A DNA stretch of 64,000 bases from JBEVJK01 sp963791325 (lineage in GTDB: Bacteria; Pseudomonadota; Alphaproteobacteria; Rhizobiales; Rhizobiaceae): positions 1 through 64,000 of the forward strand of contig CAWBRU010000018.1 in the NCBI GenBank assembly GCA_963791325.1, given 5' to 3'. Under the pieces are notes generated by a model. That model saw nothing but the letters and a program-made list of their open reading frames with translations. It did not search any database and was not told where the DNA came from. Positions 43,177 to 52,316 of the stretch are shown piece after piece (position 1 is the stretch's first letter; every line of letters starts with the position of its first letter). A program made the position numbers and the translations under genes.

Positions 43177-46017
43177 ATGCCTGAGCCGCGCCTGGAGCTG
43201 TCCAAGCCTGTCGCCGACGAGGTCCGCAAGACGACCTGCTATATGTGTGCCTGCCGGTGCGGCATCGACGTCCATCTCAAAGACGGCAAAATCCGCTTCA
43301 TCGAAGGCAACCGCGATCACCCGGTCAACCGCGGCGTGCTTTGTGCCAAGGGCTCGGCCGGGATCATGCAGCAATATGCCCCGGCGAGGCTGTCGGCACC
43401 GTTGTTGCGGACCGGGCCGCGCGGTTCGGGCCAATTCAGACAGATCTCCTGGGACGAGGCGCTCGCTTTGGCGACCGATTGGCTGGGCGAGGTCCGCCGC
43501 AGCGATCCCCGGAAGCTCGCTTTCTTTACCGGCCGCGACCAATCCCAGTCGCTGACCGGATACTGGGCGCAGCAGTTCGGCACCCCCAACTACGCCGCCC
43601 ATGGCGGCTTCTGCTCGGTCAATATGGCCGCCGCCGGCATCATGACGATCGGCGGCGCGTTCTGGGAGTTCGGCGCGCCGGATTGGGAGCGAACCAAGCT
43701 GTTCGTGCTGTTCGGTGTCGCCGAGGACCACGATTCCAACCCGATCAAGATGGGCATCGCCAAGCTCAAGGCGCGCGGCGCACGGTTCGTCTCGGTCAAC
43801 CCGGTGCGCACCGGCTATTCCGCCGTTGCCGACAATTGGATCGGCGTTCGCCCCGGCACCGACGGGCTCTTGATCCTGTCGCTGGTGCACGAGCTCCTCA
43901 AGGCCCGGCGAATCGATGTCGACTATCTGATCCGCTACTCCAACGCGGCGTGGCTGGTGATCGACGCCCCCGGCACGCCCGAGCATGGGCTGTTTGCCCG
44001 CGAGGACGGCAAGCCGCTGATCTACGACAGCCGGGCGGGCGCTGTCGCTGCAGCAGCGCCCGGCCTCAAGCCGTCGCTCTCGGGTCGCTTCCAGCTCGCC
44101 GACGGACGGAATGTGGTTCCGTCATTCGAGCTTCTTGCCGAACGCTATCTCAATTCCGCCTATTCGCCCGAACAGGTCTCGGCCCGCACGGGCGTGCCTG
44201 CCGAAACCATCCGCGGCTTGGCAGCCGAGATCGGCCGGGTGGCGTTCGACGAGGCGATCGCGGTCGAGGTGCCCTGGACAGACATGGCCGGCGAGCGCCA
44301 CCCGCGCTTCATCGGCCGGCCGGTCTCCTTTCATGCCATGCGCGGCATCTCGGCCCATTCCAACGGCTTCCAGACGGCACGGGCGCTGCATCTCCTGCAG
44401 GTGCTGATCGGCGCGGTCGACTGCCCGGGCGGCTTCCGCTTCGAGCCGCCTTACCCGAAGCCGGTCGAGGCCCATCCGACCCCGCACGGCCGCGCCGAGC
44501 ATTTCGGCTCCAACAAGCCGCTGTCGGGGCCGCATCTCGGCTTTCCGCGCGGCCCGGCCGACCTGCTGATCGATCAGGACGGCCGCCCCAACCGGCTCGA
44601 CAAGGCATTTTCCTGGGATGCGCCGCTCGCCGTCCATGGCGCCATGCACATGGTGATCGCCAATGCCCATGCCGGCGACCCTTATCCGGTCGACGTGCTC
44701 TTCCTCTACATGGCCAACATGGCCTGGAACTCGTCGATGAACACGGCCGGCACGCTTGCCATGCTGGAGGACAAGGACCCGGCGACCGGCGCCTACAAGA
44801 TCCCTAAAATCATCTATGCCGACGCCTATCAGTCGGAGATGGTCGACTATGCCGATCTGGTGCTGCCCGACACCACCTATCTCGAGCGTTACGACTGCAT
44901 CTCGCTGCTCGACCGGCCGATCTCGGAGCCGGACGCGGTGCAGGACGCGATCCGCTGGCCGGTGGTCACGCCCGACCGCGACGTGCGCGGCTTTCAAAGC
45001 GTGCTCATCGACCTCGCCGGCCGGCTCGGCCTCGGCGGCTTCGTCGATCACCACGGCAACGCGCTCTACCGCGACTATGCCGATTACATCGTCCGCCATG
45101 AACGCCGCCCCGGCATCGGGCCGCTCGCCGGCTTTCGCGGCCGCGATGGCGAGCGCAGCGGCCGCGGCGCGAGCAACCCGCATCAGCTGGAGCGCTACAT
45201 CGCCAACGGCTCGTTCTTCTCGGCCCACATCCCGCTCGAGGCGCAGTTCTTCAAGCACGCCAATCGCGCCTATCAGGAGTTCGCGGTCAGGATGGGCTTC
45301 TTCGACCAGCCGCAGCCGGTGACCTTCCAGCTCTACCAGGAAATCCTCCAGCGCTTCCGCCTTGCGGCGGAGGGCCTGACCGAGCCGAAGGCGCCGGAAA
45401 GCCATCGCGAGCGGCTGCTCGCCGCCTTCGACCCGCTGCCGTTCTGGTACCGGCCGCTCGGCGAAGCGGCGGTCGATCCGCTCCGCTTTCCCTATCATGC
45501 CGTCACCCAGCGTCCGGCGGCGATGTATCACTCCTGGGGCTCGATGAACGCCTGGCTGCGGCAGATCCATACCCGTGCCCCGCTCTACGTGCCCGGCCCG
45601 GTCTGCGCGGCGCTGGGGCTCGCCGACGGCGACTGGGCCTGGGTGATTTCCGCGCACGGCCGCATCAAGGTCGAGGTGGCGAGGAGCGACGCCGTCAACC
45701 CCGACACGCTGTGGACGTGGAACGCCATCGGCAAGCGCGGCGGCGCCTGGGCGCTGGCCTCCGACGTGCCCGAGGCCCGCCGCGGCTTCCTGCTCAACCA
45801 TCTGATCGGCGAGCTGCTGCCGCCCAAGGCGGACGGCAGGCGCTGGTCGAACTCCGACCCGATCACCGGCCAGGCCGCCTGGTACGACCTCAGGGTGCGG
45901 CTGGAGAAGGCCGAACCGGGCGAGCTCAGCGAACCGCATTTCAAGGCCGTAGAGGCGCCGCCTGGCCAAGCCGGGCGCCCGGCCGTGCTGCGCTATGGCG
46001 AGGAGTGGTCGACATGA
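43177..46017 (+). CDS. soeA: Sulfite dehydrogenase molybdopterin subunit SoeA
   Basis: The 946-residue molybdopterin oxidoreductase starts PEPRLELSKPVADEVRKTTC. Its N-terminal [4Fe-4S] site is CYMCACRC plus the Cys in GVLCAKGSAG. The middle contains QFGTPNYAAHGGFCSVNMAA and the C-terminal domain ends at EEWST. There is no twin-arginine signal, which fits the cytoplasm-facing SoeABC complex rather than periplasmic polysulfide or DMSO reductases. SoeABC oxidises sulfite to sulfate and feeds electrons to quinone. soeB starts inside its stop codon (ATGA). Confidence 0.85.
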   Translation: MPEPRLELSKPVADEVRKTTCYMCACRCGIDVHLKDGKIRFIEGNRDHPVNRGVLCAKGSAGIMQQYAPARLSAPLLRTGPRGSGQFRQISWDEALALATDWLGEVRRSDPRKLAFFTGRDQSQSLTGYWAQQFGTPNYAAHGGFCSVNMAAAGIMTIGGAFWEFGAPDWERTKLFVLFGVAEDHDSNPIKMGIAKLKARGARFVSVNPVRTGYSAVADNWIGVRPGTDGLLILSLVHELLKARRIDVDYLIRYSNAAWLVIDAPGTPEHGLFAREDGKPLIYDSRAGAVAAAAPGLKPSLSGRFQLADGRNVVPSFELLAERYLNSAYSPEQVSARTGVPAETIRGLAAEIGRVAFDEAIAVEVPWTDMAGERHPRFIGRPVSFHAMRGISAHSNGFQTARALHLLQVLIGAVDCPGGFRFEPPYPKPVEAHPTPHGRAEHFGSNKPLSGPHLGFPRGPADLLIDQDGRPNRLDKAFSWDAPLAVHGAMHMVIANAHAGDPYPVDVLFLYMANMAWNSSMNTAGTLAMLEDKDPATGAYKIPKIIYADAYQSEMVDYADLVLPDTTYLERYDCISLLDRPISEPDAVQDAIRWPVVTPDRDVRGFQSVLIDLAGRLGLGGFVDHHGNALYRDYADYIVRHERRPGIGPLAGFRGRDGERSGRGASNPHQLERYIANGSFFSAHIPLEAQFFKHANRAYQEFAVRMGFFDQPQPVTFQLYQEILQRFRLAAEGLTEPKAPESHRERLLAAFDPLPFWYRPLGEAAVDPLRFPYHAVTQRPAAMYHSWGSMNAWLRQIHTRAPLYVPGPVCAALGLADGDWAWVISAHGRIKVEVARSDAVNPDTLWTWNAIGKRGGAWALASDVPEARRGFLLNHLIGELLPPKADGRRWSNSDPITGQAAWYDLRVRLEKAEPGELSEPHFKAVEAPPGQAGRPAVLRYGEEWST

Positions 46018-46778
46018 CCGCCTTGCCGGCCGATCCTCCGGCCAAGTCGCTCGGCCTGGTCATCGACCTCGACGTCTGCGTCGGCTGCCATGCCTGCGTG
46101 GTCAGCTGCAAGGAATGGAACACCGGCGGCTATGGCGCAGCTCTTTCCGACCAGGACCCCTACGGCCCCAACGTCTCGGGCACCTTCCTCAACCGGGTGC
46201 ACAGCTTCGAGGTGGTGCCCGAAGGCGGCACGGTGGTCGGCGAAGCCGGCCAGGCGCGGATCGTCCATTTCCCGAAATCCTGCCTGCATTGCGCCGATGC
46301 GCCGTGCGTCACCGTCTGCCCGACGGGCGCCTCCTACAAGCGCGGTGCCGACGGCATCGTTCTGGTCGACGAGGCGAAGTGCATCGGCTGCGGCCTGTGC
46401 GCCTGGTCCTGCCCCTATGGCGCGCGCGAGATGGACCTTGCCGCGGGGGTGATGAAGAAGTGCACGCTCTGCATCGACCGGATCTACAACGACACCCTTG
46501 ATGAGGCCGACCGGGTGCCGGCCTGCGTGCGCACCTGCCCGACCAACGCCCGCCATTTCGGCGACCTCGGCGATCCCGCCTCGGCGGTATCGCAAATGGT
46601 CGCCGCCCGCGGCGGCATCGACCTGATGCCGGAGCAGGGCACCCGGCCGGTCAACAAATACCTGCCGCCGCGGCCGCGCACCGCGCTTGCCGACCAGGCG
46701 CCGCCGGACCGCGCCGCCGAAGACGGGACGGCGACGGGCTTCTTCGCCTGGCTGGACGGCGTGCTGGACCGGATGTGA
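46014..46778 (+). CDS. soeB: Sulfite dehydrogenase iron-sulfur subunit SoeB
   Basis: The 254-residue protein carries four groups of cysteines for [4Fe-4S] clusters: CVGCHACVVSC, CLHCADAPCVTVCP, CIGCGLCAWSCP and the pair CTLC / CVRTCP. It carries electrons between the SoeA active site and the membrane subunit. No signal peptide is present, matching SoeA. The gene overlaps soeA by four bases and is followed immediately by soeC. Confidence 0.88.
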   Translation: MTALPADPPAKSLGLVIDLDVCVGCHACVVSCKEWNTGGYGAALSDQDPYGPNVSGTFLNRVHSFEVVPEGGTVVGEAGQARIVHFPKSCLHCADAPCVTVCPTGASYKRGADGIVLVDEAKCIGCGLCAWSCPYGAREMDLAAGVMKKCTLCIDRIYNDTLDEADRVPACVRTCPTNARHFGDLGDPASAVSQMVAARGGIDLMPEQGTRPVNKYLPPRPRTALADQAPPDRAAEDGTATGFFAWLDGVLDRM

Positions 46779-47702
46779 ATGCATCCGGCGCTGTCGATCA
46801 TCGCCTTCACCACGCTTTCGGGCCTCGGCTACGGCCTGGCCGCCGTGCTCGGGCTCGGCCTGCTTGACCCTGCGGCGCTCGCCGGCAAGGCGGCGTATCT
46901 GATCGCGCTCGCGCTGATCGGCGGCGGGCTGCTGGCCTCGACGCTGCATCTCGGCAATCCGCAGCGGGCCTGGCGCGCGCTCAGCCAATGGCGCACGAGC
47001 TGGCTGTCGCGGGAAGGGGTGATGGCGCTCGCCACCTTCCTGCCGCTGGCCTGGCTGACCGTCACCGCGTTGTTTTTCCACCGGCATCAGCCGCTGGCAG
47101 GCGCGTTGACCGTGCTCGGCGCGGCGCTGACGGTGGTCTCGACCGGCATGATCTACGCCTCGCTGAAGGCGGTCGATGCCTGGCACACGCCGCTCACCCC
47201 GGCCTGCTATCTCGCTTTGTCGCTGCAGGGCGGCGCCCTGCTCGGCACCCTTTTTGCCGTGCTCGGCAGCGGGGGCGGCGGGCAGGGGCCGGCGTGGCTG
47301 GCCCTTGCGGCGACGGCTGCAGCCTGGCTCCTCAAGGCCGCCTGGCTCGCCCGGCTCGATCGCCTCACCCCCACCTCCTCGCCGGAAAGCGCCACCGGGC
47401 TCGGCGGCATCGGCCGGGTCAGGCTGTTCGAGCCGCCGCACACCAACCCCAACTACCTCACCCGCGAAATGGGCTTCCGGGTCGCCCGCAAGCACGCGGC
47501 CAAGCTCAGGCGGCTGGCGTTCGGCTTCGGCGCCGTCGTCCCGGCGCTGGCGGTGGCTGCCGCGCTCGCGGCGGGCTTCAAGGCGCCGGCGGCCGGCCTG
47601 CTTGCGGTGGCCGTCCTTGCCCAGCTGCTCGGCACGGTGATCGAGCGCTGGCTGTTCTTTGCCGAAGCCCGGCATGCGATGGTGAATTTCTACGGCGGCT
47701 AG
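46779..47702 (+). CDS. soeC: Sulfite dehydrogenase membrane subunit SoeC
   Basis: The 307-residue protein has about eight hydrophobic helices and the DmsC/NrfD-type layout, for example LLASTLHLGNPQRAWRALSQ and ARHAMVNFYGG at the end. It anchors SoeAB and passes electrons to quinone. The ATG follows the soeB stop without any gap. Its TAG shares the palindromic CTAG with the stop of the convergent lpxXL gene (47699-47702). Confidence 0.85.
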   Translation: MHPALSIIAFTTLSGLGYGLAAVLGLGLLDPAALAGKAAYLIALALIGGGLLASTLHLGNPQRAWRALSQWRTSWLSREGVMALATFLPLAWLTVTALFFHRHQPLAGALTVLGAALTVVSTGMIYASLKAVDAWHTPLTPACYLALSLQGGALLGTLFAVLGSGGGGQGPAWLALAATAAAWLLKAAWLARLDRLTPTSSPESATGLGGIGRVRLFEPPHTNPNYLTREMGFRVARKHAAKLRRLAFGFGAVVPALAVAAALAAGFKAPAAGLLAVAVLAQLLGTVIERWLFFAEARHAMVNFYGG

Positions 47703-48670
47703 TCCGATGCGGGCACCGCCTTGCGGCCCGCCTTTCCGGCCTTGGGGCCCGTGATCTTCCAGCGCTTGTGAAACCACATCCATTGGCCGGGATCCTCGCG
47801 CACCCAGCGCTCGACCACGTCGGTGAGCAACTGCGCGGTCGCCGCGAGGTCGACCAGCCCGTCGCCGTCGCGCGGCAATAAAAGCTTTTCTTCAAGTTCC
47901 AGCCGGAAGCGGTTGCCGGGCAAGCGAATTGTCCGGGCAGGATAGACGTCGCATTCATATTGACGCGCCAGCTTGGGTACGAGCGGGCTGGTCTCGCACA
48001 GCCGGCCGAAGAAGCGGGTGGGAATGCCGCGCGAGAACTTCTGATCGACCAGTACGCCGACATTGCCGTTGGCCTCCAGCAGGCGGGCAAGCTGCAGCGC
48101 CGCGCCGGCGCGCGACGGCAAGAGCGCGCCCATCGAGGAGCGCCGCGCCGACATCAGCGAGCGGGCGATGTAGGGATTGTTGGGCGGCCGGAACATCGCC
48201 GTCACCGACAGCCCGAACGCCGAAGCGGCGACCGGCAGCAGCTCGAAATTGCCGAGATGGCCGGTGAACAGGATGTGGGGCCGGTCGGTTTCGGCCGCCA
48301 GCCGGAGAAAGGTCGGCTCGCCCGACACCTCGATGCGGCCGTCGGTCTTGACCCCCGGCACATAGTCGAACAGCTGGTCGAGGAAGATGTACTCCGCGGA
48401 CAGACGGGCCATGTTGCCCCACATGTCGAGCGCGATCGCGGTGATCTCGGCCTCAGACTTCTCCGGATAGGCCTGGCGCAGATTGTCGAGCGCCACCCGG
48501 TGGCGGCCGAGCAGAGGGCCGACCCGCCGCGCGCTCTTGTCGACGAAATCGAGTGCGCGGTCCGGCGGCAGGGTGCGCAGCGCGGCCAGCGCGCCGAGCG
48601 CCAGCTGCGCCACCGTCCATTGCTGGGCGCTCCTCAACGCGCGCGCCGATCGGGCGATCACCGGCCGCAT
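47699..48670 (-). CDS. lpxXL: Lipid A acyltransferase LpxXL
   Basis: The 323-residue enzyme of the LpxL/HtrB family has the acyltransferase motif TGHLGNFELLPVAAS (H-x4-E type) and LVDQKFSRGIPTRFFGR, followed by a basic C-terminal tail. In rhizobia LpxXL transfers the 27-hydroxy-C28 fatty acid from AcpXL to lipid A at the inner membrane. Its place as the last gene of an acpXL-fabF-fabF-adh cluster supports this function over an ordinary LpxL/M. It begins 7 bases after the dehydrogenase stop. Confidence 0.85.
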   Translation of the reverse strand: MRPVIARSARALRSAQQWTVAQLALGALAALRTLPPDRALDFVDKSARRVGPLLGRHRVALDNLRQAYPEKSEAEITAIALDMWGNMARLSAEYIFLDQLFDYVPGVKTDGRIEVSGEPTFLRLAAETDRPHILFTGHLGNFELLPVAASAFGLSVTAMFRPPNNPYIARSLMSARRSSMGALLPSRAGAALQLARLLEANGNVGVLVDQKFSRGIPTRFFGRLCETSPLVPKLARQYECDVYPARTIRLPGNRFRLELEEKLLLPRDGDGLVDLAATAQLLTDVVERWVREDPGQWMWFHKRWKITGPKAGKAGRKAVPASD

Positions 48671-48677
48671 GCGGGCT

Positions 48678-49706
48678 TCAGGCGACCCGGAGCACGATCT
48701 TGCCGAACACGTCGCGGCCTTCCATCCGGCGCAGGGCCTGGTCGATCCCGTCGAAGCCGATCTCGGCGTCGATCACCGGCCTGACCAGCCCGGCAGCCAT
48801 CTTCTGCATGGCATCGGCCATGTTTTCCATGCGGCAGCCGAACGAACCCAGGATTTTGAGCTGCTGCTGAAAAAGCTGCATCAGATTGATCTCGGTGGAC
48901 ACGCCGGAGGTCGAGCCGCAGGTGACCAGCCGGCCCCCGCGCTTGAGGCTCAGCATCGAACCCGCCCAGGTGTCGGCGCCGACATGCTCGAAGACGACGT
49001 CGACGCCCTTCTTGCGGGTGAGCTTGCGCACCACGCCTTCGAACCGATCGGTTCGATAATTGATGACATGATCGGCCCCGAGCGCCCGCGCCTTGTCGAT
49101 CTTGTCGTCGGAGCCGACCGTGGTGATCACCGTCGAGCCGGTCTTCTTGGCGAGCTGGATCGCCGCGCTGCCGATCCCCGAGCCGCCGGCATGGACGAGC
49201 ACGGTCTCGCCGGGCTCCAGGCGGGCATTGTCGAACAGCATGTGCTCGACCGTGCCGAAGGTGATCGGCGTCAGCGCCGCGGCGACCGCATCGACGCCGG
49301 GCGGGGCCGGCACCAGCAGCCGGGCCGGCAGATTGATCCGCTCCTGGGCGAAGCCGTCGAGATGGAAGCCGTGCACGCCCGACACATGCTCGCACAGATT
49401 GTCGCGGCCCTCGCGGCAGGGCCGGCAAAGCCCGCAGGTGCGGGCGCCATAGATGGCGACGAGCTGGCCGGGCAGCAGCCCGGCGACGCCCGGCCCCACC
49501 GTCTCGACCGTGCCTGCCGCCTCGGCGCCGATGACCAGCGGCAGCTTGCGCTTGGCAAAGGCCATGCCGCGCCAGCCCCAGACATCGATGTGGTTGAGCG
49601 CCACCGCCTTCACCGCAACCGTGACCTCGCCCAAGCTGGGCGCCGGCGGCGCCGGCAGGTCGGCGATCTCGAGGCGGCGGTCGGTGATGAGCTGCAGGGC
49701 GCGCAT
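48678..49706 (-). CDS. MDR-type zinc dehydrogenase of the VLCFA cluster
   Basis: The 342-residue medium-chain dehydrogenase/reductase has NADP-type GGSGIGSAAIQLAKKTGS and the structural-zinc lobe CGLCRPCREGRDNLC. The catalytic-zinc residues are not evident: where alcohol dehydrogenases read GHE it has GAEAAG, as in quinone-oxidoreductase-like enzymes. This is the adh/fabXL position of the rhizobial cluster, where it may act as an enoyl or ketoacyl reductase for the long fatty acid. The ATG at 49706 is taken because the upstream frame runs into a tandem repeat. Confidence 0.85.
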   Translation of the reverse strand: MRALQLITDRRLEIADLPAPPAPSLGEVTVAVKAVALNHIDVWGWRGMAFAKRKLPLVIGAEAAGTVETVGPGVAGLLPGQLVAIYGARTCGLCRPCREGRDNLCEHVSGVHGFHLDGFAQERINLPARLLVPAPPGVDAVAAALTPITFGTVEHMLFDNARLEPGETVLVHAGGSGIGSAAIQLAKKTGSTVITTVGSDDKIDKARALGADHVINYRTDRFEGVVRKLTRKKGVDVVFEHVGADTWAGSMLSLKRGGRLVTCGSTSGVSTEINLMQLFQQQLKILGSFGCRMENMADAMQKMAAGLVRPVIDAEIGFDGIDQALRRMEGRDVFGKIVLRVA

Positions 49707-49714
49707 GGTCAGGC

Positions 49715-49821
49715 GAATGGTGAATGGTGAATGGTGAATGGTTCGAAGAGGTCGCGCATCAATGAATCCTGAAAACCAGCAGACTTGGACACAACCATTC
49801 ACCATTCACCATTCACTATTC
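49715..49821. repeat. Inverted pair of GAATGGT heptamer arrays
   Basis: The left arm is four perfect copies of GAATGGT (49715-49742). The right arm (49794-49821) is three perfect ACCATTC copies and one ACTATTC. The arms are reverse complements with one mismatch over 28 bases and are separated by 51 bases. The right arm codes the last residues and the stop of the fabF1 gene, so the repeat has invaded or grown into coding DNA. Read as RNA it forms a long stem between the two genes. Confidence 0.85.
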
Positions 49822-51086
49822 ACCGCCTTCATCACCAGACACGTGTTCTGCCCGCCGAAGCCGAACGAGTTGGAGAGCACGGTCCGGGTCGTGGCGGCAC
49901 GCTTGCGGTTGGGCACGACGTCAAGCTCGATCGCCGGGTCGGGGTTGTCGTAGTTGATCGTCGGCGGCAGCACGCCCTCGCGCATGGTGAGCAGCGAGAA
50001 CGCCGCCTCGACGGCGCCGGCGGCCGACAGCGTGTGACCGATCATCGACTTGTTCGACGAGATCGGGATCTTGCGCAGGCGCTCGCCGAACACCGTGGCG
50101 AGCGACAAGTGCTCCATCTTGTCGTTTTCGGGCGTCGAGGTGCCGTGGGCATTGATATAGTCCACCGCATCTTCGGCAATGCCGGCATCGGCCAGCGCGG
50201 CGCGTACCGCCGCGATCGCCGGCGAGCCGTCCGGCTTGGAGCGGGTGCGGTGAAAATCGTCGGCGCGCTCGCCGCAGCCGGCGAGGATGCCGAGCACCGT
50301 GGCGCCGCGGGCGCGCGCGCTGTCGAGCGATTCCAGCACCAGCGCGGCCGACCCTTCGGCGAGCACGAACCCGTCGCGGTCGCGCGAGAACGGCTTGGAG
50401 GCTTTTTCGGGATGGTCGTTGCTGGTCGACAGCGCCGAGAGCAGCGAGAAGCGGATCAGCGCCTCGGCCGTGGCCGAGCCGTCGGCGCCGATCGACAGCG
50501 CCCGGTCGCATTCGCCGCGGCGGATCGCCTCGACCCCAAGCTGGATGGCGGTGGCGCCGGAGGCGCAGGCCGTCGACAAGGTCACCGGCAGGCCCTGGCT
50601 GCCGAAGCGGTCGGCGAGCCGGTCGGCGATGCAGCCGAACTGGGCGGACTCGAAGATCTCCGGCGAGGTCAGACGGCGGCCGACGGCGGCCAGGCGCAGC
50701 GCGCCGTCTTCTTCGGCGGACTGCCGGTAGAGCTCGAAGCGGTCCTTCCAGTCGATCTCGACCGGCGGCGAGGCCAAGAACAGCGGCCCGGCGAAGCGGC
50801 CATCGTCGAGCCCGGCCTCGGCGAGCGCCTCTTGGGCTGCGGTCTCCGCCAGCTCATAGGTGAGGGCGGCGGCGCCGCGGCTGCTCGACGGCAGGAAGTC
50901 GACCGTCCCGGCGATCCGGGTGTTCAAGTGGTCGATCGGAAAGCGGGTGATCGGGTGGATGCCGGAGCGGCCGGCCGTCAGGGCGATCCAGTTTTCGGCC
51001 TTGCCGACGCCGAGGGAGGTGACGACGCCGATGCCGGTCACCGCGACGATCGGCCGGCCGAGATGGTCTTGCGATGGGGTGGTCAT
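49806..51086 (-). CDS. Beta-ketoacyl-ACP synthase II-type (FabF1XL position)
   Basis: The 426-residue ketosynthase has a full catalytic triad: Cys in STACASGATAIQLG, His in INAHGTSTPENDKMEH, and His plus Lys in SNKSMIGHTLSAAG. It performs chain-elongation condensations on AcpXL-bound acyl groups in the cytoplasm. It follows the Cys-less ketosynthase gene by 7 bases. Its last residues, VNSEW, are encoded by the GAATGGT repeat rather than conserved sequence. Confidence 0.9.
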   Translation of the reverse strand: MTTPSQDHLGRPIVAVTGIGVVTSLGVGKAENWIALTAGRSGIHPITRFPIDHLNTRIAGTVDFLPSSSRGAAALTYELAETAAQEALAEAGLDDGRFAGPLFLASPPVEIDWKDRFELYRQSAEEDGALRLAAVGRRLTSPEIFESAQFGCIADRLADRFGSQGLPVTLSTACASGATAIQLGVEAIRRGECDRALSIGADGSATAEALIRFSLLSALSTSNDHPEKASKPFSRDRDGFVLAEGSAALVLESLDSARARGATVLGILAGCGERADDFHRTRSKPDGSPAIAAVRAALADAGIAEDAVDYINAHGTSTPENDKMEHLSLATVFGERLRKIPISSNKSMIGHTLSAAGAVEAAFSLLTMREGVLPPTINYDNPDPAIELDVVPNRKRAATTRTVLSNSFGFGGQNTCLVMKAVNSEW

Positions 51087-51093
51087 GACATCC

Positions 51094-52287
51094 TCATGGC
51101 GCAGTGATGAGGGCAGCGCCTTCGAAGCGATGATAGCCGACCGTGGTCACCAGCACAGCCTCGAGGTCGCCTGCAAAGGCGGTTTCGGCCGGTGACAGGA
51201 ACGGCGGCAAGGCCTGGCGGTGGTGAATGGCGAGCGCGGCAAGGGCGATGGCGAACGGGAACTGCGCCTCCTTGATATGGCCGGTGAGCGAGCCGAAGGC
51301 GCGGACCGCCAGCGGCCCGGCGGCGTCGAGCGCTGCCTGTTCAGCGGCGGTCGCCTGGTGGCCGCCGGAGGCCCCCGAGACGGTCAGCAGCGGCCGCGTG
51401 GCGCCGCCGACGGCAGCGATCAGGGCAGCGATCGCGTCGGGCAACCCCGCTTCGCCCATGTACCGGGGATAGCGGCCGCTGGCGACCGCCTCGATCACCG
51501 CGTAAGGCCGCCGGCCGCGGCCGGCCGCGTGCTCGCGCGATTCCAGCACCAGGAAGGCCGCGCCCGACCCGGTGACCACGCCGCCGCCCTCCATGCCGGC
51601 CCGCTCCCACACCGGATGCCAGGCCTCCCGGTGGAGGTAGCCGCCGAGGTCGTAGGCGAGCAGCATGTCGGAATGCTCGGTCTGGAACGCGCCGCCGACC
51701 AGCGCATGGCTCGACTGGCCGGCGCGGATGCGCGCGGCGGCCGTCTCGACGGCGGCGATTCCGGCGCCTTCCTCGCCCATGAAGGTGCGCGAAGAGCCGG
51801 TCACCTTATGGACGATCGAGATGTTGCCGGCCGCCAAATTCGAGAGCTGCGCCAGGAACAGGGTCGGGCGCAGCTCGGTGGTGAGCTTCTCGTTCAGCAG
51901 CACGTCGCGGTCGTTGCGGGTCGCGGAGGCGGCGAGGATGCCGGCGTCGACAGCCTCGTCGCGCTCGCCGCCGCCCGCCGCCACGATCATGTCCATCGTC
52001 GCGCAGAGAGCCTCGTCGTCCTTGATGCCGGCGTCGTCGAGCGCCAGGCCGGCGGTGTAGGTGCCCAGCCGCTGCCAATTCTCCATCTGCCGCTGGTCGC
52101 CGCGCTTGGCGATCTGCGCGTTCCAGTCGATTTCGGGCATCGGATGGACGGTGTAGGGGGCGTAGCGCTCGGCTTCGAGCACCGGCCGCGCCGGCCCGGT
52201 CGCCATCGCCTGCCAATTGGCGGCATGGCCGACGCCCTGCGAGGATACGAGGCCGATGCCGGTGATGACGACGTCGCGAGGGGCCAT
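51094..52287 (-). CDS. Ketosynthase-like protein without catalytic Cys (FabF2XL position)
   Basis: The 397-residue protein has a ketosynthase fold (VVITGIGLVSSQGVGHAANW; FLVLESREHAAGRG), but the nucleophile region reads SSRTFMGEEGAGIAAVETAA with no Cys, and the HGTST block reads SGASGGHQ. Only TGHIKEAQFP keeps a catalytic-type His. It probably cannot condense by itself and may pair with the intact ketosynthase encoded next to it, like the chain-length factor of polyketide systems; pairing is inference. It lies between acpXL and the active ketosynthase. Confidence 0.85.
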   Translation of the reverse strand: MAPRDVVITGIGLVSSQGVGHAANWQAMATGPARPVLEAERYAPYTVHPMPEIDWNAQIAKRGDQRQMENWQRLGTYTAGLALDDAGIKDDEALCATMDMIVAAGGGERDEAVDAGILAASATRNDRDVLLNEKLTTELRPTLFLAQLSNLAAGNISIVHKVTGSSRTFMGEEGAGIAAVETAAARIRAGQSSHALVGGAFQTEHSDMLLAYDLGGYLHREAWHPVWERAGMEGGGVVTGSGAAFLVLESREHAAGRGRRPYAVIEAVASGRYPRYMGEAGLPDAIAALIAAVGGATRPLLTVSGASGGHQATAAEQAALDAAGPLAVRAFGSLTGHIKEAQFPFAIALAALAIHHRQALPPFLSPAETAFAGDLEAVLVTTVGYHRFEGAALITAP

Positions 52288-52316
52288 GGCCGAGGGGGAG
52301 ACCGTCGTCGCCGGTC

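Noticed and set aside
49715..49821. CRISPR array
   Set aside because: The 7-base units are contiguous without unique spacers and are arranged as an inverted pair.
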